A stretch of DNA of 64,000 bases, taken from the NCBI GenBank assembly GCA_039821145.1, contig JBCBOS010000009.1:1-64000 (forward strand). Direction: 5' to 3'. Numbering within the stretch: the first letter of the stretch is position 1; the number at the start of each line of letters is the position of its first letter. The notes beneath the pieces are model-generated. The model made no database searches and was not told the DNA's origin. It saw nothing but the letters and a program-made list of their open reading frames with translations. Source of the DNA: JBCCSZ01 sp039821145 (lineage in GTDB: Bacteria; Bacteroidota; Bacteroidia; Chitinophagales; Saprospiraceae). The position numbers and the translations under genes were made by a program. This document shows, piece by piece, positions 34,723 through 43,772 of the stretch.

Positions 34723-35511
34723 ATGAGAAAATCAATCTACCTCTTGATCCTCTGTGTGTCAATGAGTGCTTTTCTTTCCTCCTGTGTTTCTAAAAAGAAG
34801 TTCAACGAACTAATGGGCAACAAGGAGTCCCTCGAAAAAATGCTGTCTGAGCAGAAAGACAAAGTAGCTTCATTGGAAGGTGATGTAGAGACATTGCAAG
34901 GAGAAAAAGAGAGCCTGCAGAATCAAAACACTGATCTCAGCTCTCAAGTCGCTTCTTTGGAATCTCAAAACTCCAACCTGAAAACAGCCAACGAGGAAGC
35001 CAAGAGTGCATTGACTGAAAAGGAAAGTCAACTCAACAGCCTGCGTACTGCTGTCAAAGAAACTTTTGCTACTGCCAAAGGCAGCGGTGTCACTCTCGAA
35101 GAGCGCAACAATCGCCTCTATGTCAAATTGGGAGAGCCCATCCTGTACCGCAGTGGTTCTGTCCGCCTGCAAAGAAAGTACCGCGAAAGCATTGCCAACC
35201 TCGCGGAAATTCTCAAGGCCAACCCCAACCTCAAAGTTCAGGTAGAAGGTCACACTGATACCCGCAAAATGAAAGAGGGTGCTGCTTATCAGGACAACTG
35301 GGAGCTGAGTGTTGCTCGCGCCATGGGCGTCGTTCGCGCATTGGTTCGCGGTGGTGTCGCCGAAGGACAATTGTCAGCTGTAGGAAAAGGTGAGTTCTTG
35401 CCAGCCAACGGAGAAGAAAACTCTGAGGCCCACAAGCTCAACCGTCGCGTCGAGATCGTTGTGATGCCATCCATTGGCAACCTCTACGAGGTCAGCAACT
35501 CTGGTGCGTAA
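34723..35511 (+). CDS. OmpA-family lipoprotein with coiled coil
   Basis: 262 aa. Lipoprotein signal ending SAFLSSC (Cys21), a heptad-rich coiled coil from about 30 to 110 (NKESLEKMLSEQKDKVASLE...), then an OmpA C-terminal peptidoglycan-binding domain (LAEILKANPNLKVQVEGHTD, ending in KLNRRVEIVVMP). Such proteins tether the outer membrane to the cell wall, binding diaminopimelate through the D and R of the domain. Own promoter and terminator, so monocistronic and probably abundant. Confidence 0.93.
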   Translation: MRKSIYLLILCVSMSAFLSSCVSKKKFNELMGNKESLEKMLSEQKDKVASLEGDVETLQGEKESLQNQNTDLSSQVASLESQNSNLKTANEEAKSALTEKESQLNSLRTAVKETFATAKGSGVTLEERNNRLYVKLGEPILYRSGSVRLQRKYRESIANLAEILKANPNLKVQVEGHTDTRKMKEGAAYQDNWELSVARAMGVVRALVRGGVAEGQLSAVGKGEFLPANGEENSEAHKLNRRVEIVVMPSIGNLYEVSNSGA

Positions 35512-35533
35512 GCACACATTTGTTCGCTAAAGC

Positions 35534-35572
35534 AAAAAAGCCATTTTCTCAACAGTAGAAAATGGCTTTTTT
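35534..35572. terminator. Bidirectional terminator between the OmpA lipoprotein gene and murA
   Basis: AAAAAAGCCATTTTCT (35534-35549) is the exact reverse complement of 35557-35572 with a 7-nt loop; T6 on both strands. Confidence 0.92.
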
Positions 35573-35592
35573 CATATTCCATACACAGACTT

Positions 35593-36903
35593 TTACACCC
35601 GCCGGATTTCCGCTCCAATGGCATTGAGTCGCAAATCGATGTTCTGATACCCACGGTCGATTTGGTTGACGTTGTGAATGACGCTGGTTCCACGGGCCGA
35701 CAAGGCGGCAATCAACAGAGCCACACCCGCTCGTATGTCGGGCGAACTCATGGAAATGCCCCGCAATTGGTACTGGCGATTGAGTCCGATGACGGTGGCC
35801 CGATGCGGATCACAAAGGATGATCTGCGCGCCCATGTCTATCAGTTTGTCCACAAAAAACAGGCGACTTTCAAACATCTTCTGGTGGATCAATACGCTGC
35901 CTTTGGCCTGCGTGGCGAGTACCAAGATGATGCTCATCAAATCGGGTGTGAAGCCCGGCCAGGGCGCATCGTATACCGTCATGATGGAGCCATCGATGAA
36001 GGTTTGTATCTCGTAGGAGTCCTGAGCAGGTACGAAGATGTCATCTCCTTTGATCTCCATTTCTACCCCCATTTTCCGAAATACACTGAGGGTATTGCCC
36101 AGCTCTTTTACTTGCACATCTTTGATGGTGATTTCCGATTGGGTCATCGCTGCCAGGCCGATGAAGCTGCCAATTTCGATGAAGTCGGGCAACAAGCGGT
36201 GATCTGTGCCTCCGAGTTGTTCCACACCTTCGATGACCAGCAGGTTGGAGCCCAGGCCCTTGATGTTGGCCCCCATGCTGTTGAGCATCCGAGACAGTTG
36301 CTGGATGTATGGCTCGCAGGCTGCATTGTAGATGTGGGTGGTGCCCTCCGCCAAAACGGCTGCCATCAATACGTTGGCTGTACCGGTGACCGATATTTCA
36401 TCCATGAGGATGTAGGTACCTTTTAGTCCATCTGATTCGAGGTAAAAATAATGGCTTTCTTCGTCGTACTTGAAGTTGGCTCCCAGTTTTTGCAATCCAT
36501 GAAAATGGGTGTCGAGCCGTCGGCGTCCAATCTTGTCGCCACCGGGTTTGGGCAAAAATGCTTTGCCAAAGCGGGCGAGCAGTGGGCCGACCAGCATGAC
36601 CGAGCCCCTGATCTTGGTGGCGTTGGCCAGGTAGGCTTTCGATTGGAAGTGATCCAGGTCTATTTGGCTGGCGTCAAAGACGTAGGTATCGGGAGCGAGG
36701 CGCTGGATGCGCACTCCAAGGCCTTTGAGCAGTTCGATCAGCCGTCGGACGTCGATGATGTCCGGGACGTTGGAGATGGTGACTTTTTCGGCGGTCAACA
36801 ATACGGCACTGATGACCTGAAGGGCTTCGTTTTTGGCTCCCTGCGGAACCAATTCACCTTTGAGCTGCCGACCACCGACAACTTCGAAAGAATCCGAATG
36901 CAT
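35593..36903 (-). CDS. murA: UDP-N-acetylglucosamine 1-carboxyvinyltransferase (Cys-to-Asp variant)
   Basis: 436 aa. First committed step of peptidoglycan synthesis: transfers enolpyruvate from PEP to UDP-GlcNAc. QGAKNEALQV (catalytic Lys near residue 24), RGSVMLVGPLLARFGKAFLP, and the active loop PGGDKIGRRRLDTHF. In that loop the residue equivalent to E. coli Cys115 is Asp123. Asp at this position keeps activity but prevents fosfomycin alkylation in other known MurA proteins, so intrinsic fosfomycin resistance is expected. Lies 60 bp downstream of the DUF4290 gene, probably co-transcribed. Confidence 0.96.
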   Translation of the reverse strand: MHSDSFEVVGGRQLKGELVPQGAKNEALQVISAVLLTAEKVTISNVPDIIDVRRLIELLKGLGVRIQRLAPDTYVFDASQIDLDHFQSKAYLANATKIRGSVMLVGPLLARFGKAFLPKPGGDKIGRRRLDTHFHGLQKLGANFKYDEESHYFYLESDGLKGTYILMDEISVTGTANVLMAAVLAEGTTHIYNAACEPYIQQLSRMLNSMGANIKGLGSNLLVIEGVEQLGGTDHRLLPDFIEIGSFIGLAAMTQSEITIKDVQVKELGNTLSVFRKMGVEMEIKGDDIFVPAQDSYEIQTFIDGSIMTVYDAPWPGFTPDLMSIILVLATQAKGSVLIHQKMFESRLFFVDKLIDMGAQIILCDPHRATVIGLNRQYQLRGISMSSPDIRAGVALLIAALSARGTSVIHNVNQIDRGYQNIDLRLNAIGAEIRRV

Positions 36904-36963
36904 AGGGAAAGAGCTTGCTGATGAAAAAAAAGAGAAAGTGCCAAAGACACTTTCTCGTATGAT

Positions 36964-37677
36964 TTATTTGCGGTATTTCTTACCTCCTCGGTGTTTGTTG
37001 CTGTTGCTCCTCTGGTAGGAGCCGCCGGAGTTGTTTCGGCGATTGCTTCGCCCACCGTAGCTGTTGTTGTGGTTGTTATTGTTGTTATAGCTGTTGTAGG
37101 AGTTGCGACGGCCACTGATTTGCTCTGGCTTGGTCAGGTTGTCGAGGAAGATGTCTTCTCTCAAGTAGGCCTCGCCGTTGGAGAGCGTTTCCAGATCTTT
37201 TCGAATGAAGTCGTCGCTCACATAGTTTTCCTTGTTCCAAGTCCTGTAAGCCAGTTTCATGTAGGAGGCGATGACGCCAACGAAGGCATCCCGCTTGGCA
37301 CCTTGTTCCATGGTAATGGCTTTGTTGACCAATCGCTGGACGTTGTGTCCGTAGTGGCGAAACTTGGCCTGTGACATGGGGTAGGGGACGCGATCTGGTT
37401 TCTTGATGACCTCTTCCCGGGTCAGAACTCTGCCTTCTGGAGTGGTCACGCCGATGTCGTAATCCGCAATGTGGAAGAGGTGTCGCCACAGCTTGGCGCG
37501 GTACTCTTCGATGTTTTTGTTCTGCGGATTCATCTGTTGCATCAAGTTGACAATCTTATTGACGAATGCCTGCCGGTGTTCATCATCCTCCAAGCGCTTG
37601 GCGTACTGAATCAGCAGTTGAACATTGCGGCCATATTCTGCCATGATCAACAAGTCTTTCTGCGAGTTGTACTCCAT
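36964..37677 (-). CDS. DUF4290 protein with Asn-rich tail
   Basis: 237 aa from the ATG at 37677 (MEYNSQKDLLIMAEYGRNVQ); an ATG five codons earlier is also possible. Residues 1-185 form the helical DUF4290 domain (VNLMQQMNPQNKNIEEYRAKLWRHLFHIADYD...). The last 50 residues are low complexity: an NSYNSYNNNNNHNNSYGG stretch, then Arg/Lys/Ser-rich. Function unknown; the family sits next to murA in many Bacteroidota, which suggests a cell-wall or division link (inference). The basic Asn/Gly tail could bind RNA or be a flexible linker. Confidence 0.85.
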   Translation of the reverse strand: MEYNSQKDLLIMAEYGRNVQLLIQYAKRLEDDEHRQAFVNKIVNLMQQMNPQNKNIEEYRAKLWRHLFHIADYDIGVTTPEGRVLTREEVIKKPDRVPYPMSQAKFRHYGHNVQRLVNKAITMEQGAKRDAFVGVIASYMKLAYRTWNKENYVSDDFIRKDLETLSNGEAYLREDIFLDNLTKPEQISGRRNSYNSYNNNNNHNNSYGGRSNRRNNSGGSYQRSNSNKHRGGKKYRK

Positions 37678-37833
37678 TGCATGCGTTTCCATAGAGAAGG
37701 TAATTTAGTAGTTATACATAAGTGGGGTCAGAACGACCGGGTATTCCGCCTAAGCAACCGATGGGGGAGAGGCTTTCTTCTAGAGAGAAAACCACCGATG
37801 GCCCCAAAAGTTTACATCCGTCTGCTCTTTCCT

Positions 37834-39672
37834 CTATTCAACAGTGACCGATTTGGCCAGGTTTCTCGGCTGATCTACATTGCAACCTCGCATCAACGCA
37901 ATGTGATACGACAACAACTGCAATGGGATGACCGATAGTAATGGGGTGAAAGGTTCGTCCGTATCCGGTATTTCAATGGTGTAATCGGCGAGGCTGCTTA
38001 TGGTTTGATCTCCTTCGGTAACAATGGCGATGATGATACCTTTGCGAGCTTTGACTTCCTGTACGTTGCTGACGATTTTTTCGTAAGCACTCTTGTTTGT
38101 GGCTATGACAATGACAGGCATGTTTTCGTCGATCAGCGCGATCGGGCCGTGTTTCATCTCAGCGGCAGGATAACCTTCGGCGTGAATGTACGAAATTTCT
38201 TTGAGTTTCAATGCACCTTCCAGTGCAATTGGGAAATTATAGCCCCGACCCAAATACAGGGCATTGGCAGAATCCTTGATTTCGCTGGCGATGTATTGGA
38301 CTTGACTGTCGATCGACAGGAGTTTTTCGATCTTGCTGGGGATGCGCTCCAATTCGTCCAACAACTGGTTGTAGTAGGAGCGAGGGATGGTGCCCTTGTG
38401 GTAGCCCAGGAAGATGGCCATCATGGTCAGCAGCGTCACCTGGCCGGTAAATGCCTTGGTAGATGCCACTCCGATTTCTGGTCCGGCGTGGATGTAGGAG
38501 CCGCAGTCGGTCACCCGAGCGATGGACGAGCCCACCACATTGACGATGCCGTAGGTCAAAGCCCCCTTGGACTTGGCCAACTCCAGGGCCGCCAGTGTAT
38601 CGGCGGTTTCTCCAGATTGAGACAAGGCGATCACCACATCGTCTTTGAAAATGATGGGATTGCGATAGCGCAGCTCCGAGGCATATTCTACCTCCACAGG
38701 AATGCGGGCCAGCTCTTCAAACAGGTATTCGGCAATCAGGCCAGCGTGCCAGGAAGTTCCACAAGCCGCGATGATGATGCGTTTGGTGTTGAGCATCCGG
38801 TCCCAGTGTTCTTCCACTCCACCTACGCGAATCCACCCTTCGGCTGCATTGAGTCGACCGCGCATACAGTCGGCGATGGTCTTGTCTTGCTCAAAGATTT
38901 CCTTGAGCATGAAATATTCGTAGTCGCCTTTTTCGAGCAGCTCGATCTTCATGTCCAGCTTTTCGACAAAGGGCGTTTGTATCTGGTTGTCGATGGTTTT
39001 GATTTGCATGCCACCATCGCGGGTGACAACGGCGATTTCCTCGTCGTTGAGGTAGACCACATTTTTGGCATATCCGGCCAAAGGCGTGGGATCAGAGCCG
39101 AGGATGAACTCGTTTTCACCAATCCCGATGACCAATGGGCTGGCCTTGCGCGCTGCCACCAGCTTGTCGGGGCAATTGCGGTCGATGACCACGATGGCAT
39201 AGGCGCCGACGACCTTGGACAGAGCGATCCGGACCGCCTCTTCCAGCTTGAGATTGCCTTGCTTTTGGACCTCCTCGATCAGATGGACCAATACCTCGGT
39301 ATCTGTCTCGCTTTTGAAAACATGCCCTTCTTTTTCCAATGCCTTTTTGAGCAGCGCATAGTTTTCGATGATGCCGTTGTGGATGAGTGTCAGGCGATTG
39401 TTGCCCGATGTGTGTGGGTGAGCATTGATGTCGTCGGGTTTGCCGTGGGTGGCCCAACGGGTATGGCCGATGCCAACAGAGCCTTCGGTGTTTTTCCCCT
39501 TGACAAAATTTACGAGATCTTGTACTTTTCCTTTTCTTTTGTAGACGTGCATTCCACCATTCAGCAGTGCAACTCCGGCACTATCGTACCCGCGATATTC
39601 CAATCGCTTCAAGCCGTTGATGAGAATGGGATAAGCCTGTTGATTGCCAATGTAAGCTACAATACCACACAT
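37834..39672 (-). CDS. glmS: Glutamine--fructose-6-phosphate aminotransferase (isomerising)
   Basis: 612 aa. Makes glucosamine-6-phosphate, feeding UDP-GlcNAc and hence MurA. N-terminal glutaminase with Cys2 (MCGIVAYIGN), GHTRWATHG, and HNGIIENY; C-terminal SIS domains (ACGTSWHAGLIAEYLFEELA, ALSQSGETADTLAAL, GRGYNFPIALEGALKLKE) ending with the catalytic MRGCNVDQPRNLAKSVTVE. Complete. It is 22 bp downstream of the DUF4270 gene on the same strand, so probably in one operon. Confidence 0.97.
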   Translation of the reverse strand: MCGIVAYIGNQQAYPILINGLKRLEYRGYDSAGVALLNGGMHVYKRKGKVQDLVNFVKGKNTEGSVGIGHTRWATHGKPDDINAHPHTSGNNRLTLIHNGIIENYALLKKALEKEGHVFKSETDTEVLVHLIEEVQKQGNLKLEEAVRIALSKVVGAYAIVVIDRNCPDKLVAARKASPLVIGIGENEFILGSDPTPLAGYAKNVVYLNDEEIAVVTRDGGMQIKTIDNQIQTPFVEKLDMKIELLEKGDYEYFMLKEIFEQDKTIADCMRGRLNAAEGWIRVGGVEEHWDRMLNTKRIIIAACGTSWHAGLIAEYLFEELARIPVEVEYASELRYRNPIIFKDDVVIALSQSGETADTLAALELAKSKGALTYGIVNVVGSSIARVTDCGSYIHAGPEIGVASTKAFTGQVTLLTMMAIFLGYHKGTIPRSYYNQLLDELERIPSKIEKLLSIDSQVQYIASEIKDSANALYLGRGYNFPIALEGALKLKEISYIHAEGYPAAEMKHGPIALIDENMPVIVIATNKSAYEKIVSNVQEVKARKGIIIAIVTEGDQTISSLADYTIEIPDTDEPFTPLLSVIPLQLLSYHIALMRGCNVDQPRNLAKSVTVE

Positions 39673-39694
39673 AAGTCTTTAATTTTTAAATCGG

Positions 39695-41050
39695 TCAATT
39701 TATGTTTGTAAATATGAGGTTCAGCTTCATGGGGTACTTGGAATGTCCCGGACCGTAGATCACCACCCTGCTGCCGTTGGTCGGTTTGGTGAAGGAGCGA
39801 ATGAACAGGGGCGTTGTCAAACTGCCCTCGATCATGTCCTGCAGGCGGGCGGCTGTATTCATTCGATATTGCTGAATCTCTATACCGTCTACGTCGACTG
39901 TGTCCCGTAGGTTACCACCAAAAGCCCTTGTATCCAATAGATTTTGCTGTGTGACACTCCTTTCCACGTCTTCGGTCAGGATGAATTCGCCATCACTGTC
40001 TTGTTCTACCAGGATCAACTGTCGGCTGGGGACAAAGGTCTCGGGTTTGTCGTCGGGCAAAACGGCGACGGTAAATTCCAGTTCGGCCTTGTTGACGATC
40101 AGGTTTTGAAAGTTGCGGATGTGGGGAAAGTCCAGCTGGATCAGCCCTCCGGACATCCCTTGTACAAAAAGTATGCTATCTCCCTGGGTGGGGTCTTCCA
40201 GCGATATGTTGCTGCCGTAGTTGTGGGCATACTCTGCAGACTTGGCACTCCCTCCCGTGATGTCGAAGATGTATTCTTTCTTCAGTGTATCTGTGCTGTA
40301 ATAGAGTGCCATGCGGGTTGCTGTCGTATTGAGTGAAAATGCCAGAAGGCCTTCTGTTTGACTGGTCGCTTGTACTTGGATGCCTTTGAACAGATCGAGA
40401 AAGATGTTTTCATCTGCATAATCGGCAGAGTCTATGCCCAAAAAAAAGTCGCCCAGGGCATCGTCCAATCGGATGCGTAGGTGAGGCACAAAGCCTGTGG
40501 TGTCATCCAAGCGAATCACGTTGATGCTGTCCCTAAAATTGGGGATGAAGTTGTTGACACTACCAAGGGGTGTGGGCTTGGTGGCAAAACCGTCGTTGGA
40601 GTAATACGTAGCATCGGGGTCCATGGTTTCACTCAGCTCGTAAACATCGATGTTCCAAGGCGTCTCCACTTCCCCGTAGAAGGACAAGGTATCATAGTCG
40701 AGCATGAGTACGATGGAATCCAGGGTAGCATCGTCCTCAAATTGGGGCTCACCGGCGATGCTGTAGCGCATTTGGGCATAAAAGCTGGCAGTGGTCAGAC
40801 CAAAAATGGGATCATTCATCTGTCCCAGTAGGTAAGAGGTCAACTGCAAACTTTGGTCTGGTGAATAGGTGCGCACGCGGTCTTCCGCGACGGTGATGGC
40901 CGTTACGCTGACCGTATCGGTAAAAGTGATTTGGTTCTGGTCTTGGTCTACCAACTCGGCTCCGAGCGGGGTAGATTTGGTGCAAGAACCGGCAGTAAGT
41001 AAGAGGAGGACGGAGGCAAAAGAGAGCCAGCCGAAAACGCGCTTATTCAT
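39695..41050 (-). CDS. DUF4270 lipoprotein
   Basis: 451 aa from the ATG at 41050, which gives a lipoprotein signal (MNKRVFGWLSFASVLLLLTA, then GSC; Cys23) and the family opening KSTPLGAELVDQDQNQITFTD. The rest is beta-rich with DUF4270 features (VRTYSPDQSLQLTSYLLGQM, AYLGSYSDPIFG-like MNDPIFGLTTASFYAQM). Probably an outer-membrane lipoprotein facing outward; function unknown. Only 22 bp before glmS. Confidence 0.85.
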   Translation of the reverse strand: MNKRVFGWLSFASVLLLLTAGSCTKSTPLGAELVDQDQNQITFTDTVSVTAITVAEDRVRTYSPDQSLQLTSYLLGQMNDPIFGLTTASFYAQMRYSIAGEPQFEDDATLDSIVLMLDYDTLSFYGEVETPWNIDVYELSETMDPDATYYSNDGFATKPTPLGSVNNFIPNFRDSINVIRLDDTTGFVPHLRIRLDDALGDFFLGIDSADYADENIFLDLFKGIQVQATSQTEGLLAFSLNTTATRMALYYSTDTLKKEYIFDITGGSAKSAEYAHNYGSNISLEDPTQGDSILFVQGMSGGLIQLDFPHIRNFQNLIVNKAELEFTVAVLPDDKPETFVPSRQLILVEQDSDGEFILTEDVERSVTQQNLLDTRAFGGNLRDTVDVDGIEIQQYRMNTAARLQDMIEGSLTTPLFIRSFTKPTNGSRVVIYGPGHSKYPMKLNLIFTNIN

Positions 41051-41316
41051 GTAATGAGAAATTGATTCGTCAGTGAATGTTATCGGGGAAAGGTTCAGGG
41101 GTAATGGCTTCATTGTTGTACAGGCGATTTTGTCATAAACTGAAACGGGCCTGTTGTAAAGAGTTCCATCGACGTGGAAACGTTGGTCAACGGTATCGTT
41201 GGAGCGTATCCTTTGCTCTCTAACGCCAAATTGTACACGGCATTATGCAAATTTCTCACATTTTACCGGAGATCGCTTTGGCTTGTTTGGGGATTTGATG
41301 TGTGGCAGACAAAAAA

Positions 41317-41363
41317 CAAAGCATTTTGAATGCTACCAGAAGGGCAGAACTCAAAATGCTTTG
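41317..41363 (-). terminator. Terminator after the GT5-domain gene
   Basis: CAAAGCATTTTGA pairs exactly with TCAAAATGCTTTG; on the minus strand the hairpin is followed by TTTTTTG. It is 23 bp past the stop. The rest of the 335-bp gap 41051-41385 shows nothing else. Confidence 0.85.
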
Positions 41364-41385
41364 GTGGATTCTACAACACGACTCA

Positions 41386-42204
41386 CTATTCGACTTCCTG
41401 CTCCAGCAGGCCGTGGTAAAACCCGAGATAGGCTGGCAGATATTCATCAGCACTCTGGAAGTTCAAGAATGGCTTGTCCATTTCTTCGAACATCGCCACC
41501 ATCTCCTTGTCGAGGTCTTCACTGCCCTGAATGACAGCATCGGCAAAGGAAGCGGCGCCCTTGTGCAGGGCAATGCTTTGACCGTTGCGATAAGACGCCA
41601 GGTCGTCCAGTTCCAGATTGTTGATGGTCGCCTTGTCGAGGAACTTGTCATCGAAGGATTCGCTGACAGAATTGCCATAGGCGGAGTAGACAACTTTGGA
41701 ATTCTTGAAAAGTGGCTCGTTTTGGTAAGCTCTCTTGAGATACAAGGGCACCAAGCTGGTCATCCAACCATGGCAGTGGATGATGTCGGGCGGCCAACCA
41801 AATTTCTTGACTGTTTCGATGACGCCTTTGCAGAAGAAAACCGTCCGATCGGCATTGTCTTCAAAGGGTTTGCCCTGTGCATCTTCAAAAACAGACTTGC
41901 GCTTGAAAAAATCTTCGTTATCCAGAAAGTAAACCTGCATTCTGGCGGCCGGCAAGGAGGCCACCTTAATGATCAACGGAAAATCATCATCGTCAACGAT
42001 GATATTCATACCAGACAATCTCACAACCTCGTGCAATCGGTGACGACGTTCGTTGATGGTTCCAAAGCGTGGCATCAATACCCTGATTTCCATTCCTTTC
42101 TCCTTGACATACTGCGGCAACTTACGAGCAATTTCTGCAATCTCGGACAGCGCAGTATAAGGCTGCATCTCTTGCGTAACTATCAGGACTTTCTTCTTAT
42201 CCAT
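41386..42204 (-). CDS. GT5 'starch synthase' N-domain protein (stand-alone)
   Basis: 272 aa. Matches the N-terminal Rossmann domain of glycogen/starch synthase: VLIVTQEMQPYTALSEIAEI, GMEIRVLMPRFGTINERRHR, PDIIHCHGWMTSLVPLYLK, with KVVYSAYGNSVSE where synthases have a KTVHN-like strand. The C-terminal GT-B half with the ADP-glucose site is absent, and the gene ends in a terminator, so it is complete as it stands rather than broken. I have seen this short form divergent from panC in other Bacteroidota. The sugar-transfer activity is doubtful. Confidence 0.85.
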   Translation of the reverse strand: MDKKKVLIVTQEMQPYTALSEIAEIARKLPQYVKEKGMEIRVLMPRFGTINERRHRLHEVVRLSGMNIIVDDDDFPLIIKVASLPAARMQVYFLDNEDFFKRKSVFEDAQGKPFEDNADRTVFFCKGVIETVKKFGWPPDIIHCHGWMTSLVPLYLKRAYQNEPLFKNSKVVYSAYGNSVSESFDDKFLDKATINNLELDDLASYRNGQSIALHKGAASFADAVIQGSEDLDKEMVAMFEEMDKPFLNFQSADEYLPAYLGFYHGLLEQEVE

Positions 42205-42263
42205 ATACTAGAATTAATTAATTTGAATGACAAACATTGCAGAGTCTTCATTGAACCAGTGTG

Positions 42264-42271
42264 CAAATTTA
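42264..42271 (-). promoter_or_regulatory. Putative -7 box (TAAATTTG) of the GT5-domain gene
   Basis: Exact TAnnTTTG on the minus strand, about 60 nt upstream of the ATG; no clear -33 TTG. Confidence 0.45.
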
Positions 42272-42385
42272 GTAAAATTTCCCGACTTCTCTGTAATGGG
42301 ACTCTGCATAAGATCAAATATATTGTTAACAAAAACGCCTATCTTAACGCGATTGTTGGGCCTCACATTTAGATTGTTTTGCAAT

Positions 42386-43279
42386 ATGCTCGTTTTTCGA
42401 AAAGTCACTGATTTACAGTTGTTTCTGCAACGGCAAATGGCCAAAGGACGCCAGGTCGGATTCATCCCCACCATGGGGGCATTGCACCAGGGACATCTCT
42501 CACTCATCCGGCAGGCACAGACCCAATCTGAGCTCACCGTTTGCAGCATTTTCGTCAATCCCACTCAGTTCAATGACCCGGATGACCTCAAAAAATATCC
42601 CAGACCTGTTGAACAAGATATTCAACTTCTAACGGATGTTGGTTGCAACCTATTGTTTTTGCCTTCTGTCAAAGAGGTGTATCCCAAGGGAGGACAGCCC
42701 GGTCCAAAGGTCAAACTGGGCAAGCTGGCCAAGGTGATGGAAGGCAAGTTTCGAACGGGCCATTTTGAGGGAGTCGTCCAGGTGGTCCACCGACTCTTGG
42801 AAATCGTCCGCCCCCATCGAATCTTTATGGGGCAAAAGGATTTTCAACAGTTTCGCATCATCGGCAGCATGTTGGAACAACTCAAATCGTCTGTGCAACT
42901 CGTCGTATGCCCAATCCTACGGGAAGAGGATGGCCTCGCCATGAGCTCCCGCAACCGCCGATTGACCCCCGAGCATCGCAAAAGGGCCACCATCGTCTCC
43001 CAAACCCTGCGCAAGGCATCTGAACTGCTGGGCCACAAACCTCTGCCCGAAATCCAACAATGGGCCCTCCAAGAGTTGGCAACGGCCAAGGGCTTCCGGC
43101 CGGAGTATTTTGAGATCGTGGATGGCTACAGTTTGCAAAGCCTCGAAAGCTTTCACAAAAAGGATTTGGTCGTCGCTTGTACGGCTGTCTGGGCAGGTGA
43201 CATTCGCCTCATTGACAACATGATTTGGCAAAATGAGGATTTTTTGTACCCAAAAAAGGGTAGTCAAAACATTAGTTGA
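42386..43279 (+). CDS. panC: Pantoate--beta-alanine ligase
   Basis: 297 aa from the ATG at 42386 (MLVFRKVTDLQLFLQRQ), chosen because the longer frame adds a non-conserved N terminus. Joins pantoate to beta-alanine with ATP in the CoA pathway. GFIPTMGALHQGHLSLI (HxGH), SIFVNPTQFN, MEGKFRTGHFEGV, FMGQKDFQQF, and LAMSSRNRRL are all present. The next gene, panD, supplies its beta-alanine. Confidence 0.96.
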   Translation: MLVFRKVTDLQLFLQRQMAKGRQVGFIPTMGALHQGHLSLIRQAQTQSELTVCSIFVNPTQFNDPDDLKKYPRPVEQDIQLLTDVGCNLLFLPSVKEVYPKGGQPGPKVKLGKLAKVMEGKFRTGHFEGVVQVVHRLLEIVRPHRIFMGQKDFQQFRIIGSMLEQLKSSVQLVVCPILREEDGLAMSSRNRRLTPEHRKRATIVSQTLRKASELLGHKPLPEIQQWALQELATAKGFRPEYFEIVDGYSLQSLESFHKKDLVVACTAVWAGDIRLIDNMIWQNEDFLYPKKGSQNIS

Positions 43280-43361
43280 ACTAATAATGTTTTGACAAAG
43301 GCTTGATTTTTAGGCTTTTGTTTGTTTTGTAGCGGGAATGGCCTTTGTCGGCAAAACTTTG

Positions 43362-43369
43362 TATTTTTG
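43362..43369 (+). promoter_or_regulatory. Putative -7 box (TATTTTTG) immediately before panD
   Basis: Exact TAnnTTTG ending 7 nt before the panD ATG, which would place transcription start at or next to the start codon. No -33 TTG at the right spacing; read-through from panC is the alternative. Confidence 0.4.
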
Positions 43370-43376
43370 TCGAACT

Positions 43377-43724
43377 ATGCAAATACAACGTTTCAAATCG
43401 AAGATTCACAGGGCTGTCGTTACGCAGGCAGACCTCAATTACATGGGCAGTATTACCATAGATGAAGACCTCATCGATGCGGCCAATTTGGTGGAAGGAG
43501 AGCGTGTCCAAATTGTCAACAACAACAATGGTGAACGACTCGAAACCTATGTCATCAAAGGCGAACGAGGTTCTGGTGTGATCTGCCTCAACGGTGCCGC
43601 CGCCCGCAGAGTGGCTGTTGGCGATGTGGTCATCATCATCTCCTATGCTTTGATGACCATCGAAGAGGCCAAGGCATTCGAACCTACTCTGGTCTTTCCA
43701 CTGGAAGGCAACAAACTGCCCTGA
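43377..43724 (+). CDS. panD: Aspartate 1-decarboxylase
   Basis: 115 aa. Pyruvoyl enzyme that makes beta-alanine from aspartate. The self-cleavage site Gly24-Ser25 lies in LNYMGSITIDEDL; Ser25 becomes the pyruvoyl group. Further conserved: SKIHRAVVTQADLNY, GERGSGVICLNGAAARRV, GDVVIIISYALM. The start MQIQRFKSKIHRA matches family length; the longer frame from 43338 is rejected. 97 bp after panC. Confidence 0.96.
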   Translation: MQIQRFKSKIHRAVVTQADLNYMGSITIDEDLIDAANLVEGERVQIVNNNNGERLETYVIKGERGSGVICLNGAAARRVAVGDVVIIISYALMTIEEAKAFEPTLVFPLEGNKLP

Positions 43725-43772
43725 TTCACCGATTCGATTGGCCAATCCCTGACAGGCCATCGACTCCTATTC

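Noticed and set aside
38005..39711. 568-codon plus-strand frame over glmS
   Set aside because: GlmS is complete with Cys2 and both SIS domains; shadow frame.
41386..42204. Glycogen synthase truncated by a recent frameshift
   Set aside because: No C-terminal GT-B sequence is found in any frame in the 335 bp downstream, and a terminator follows the stop closely.
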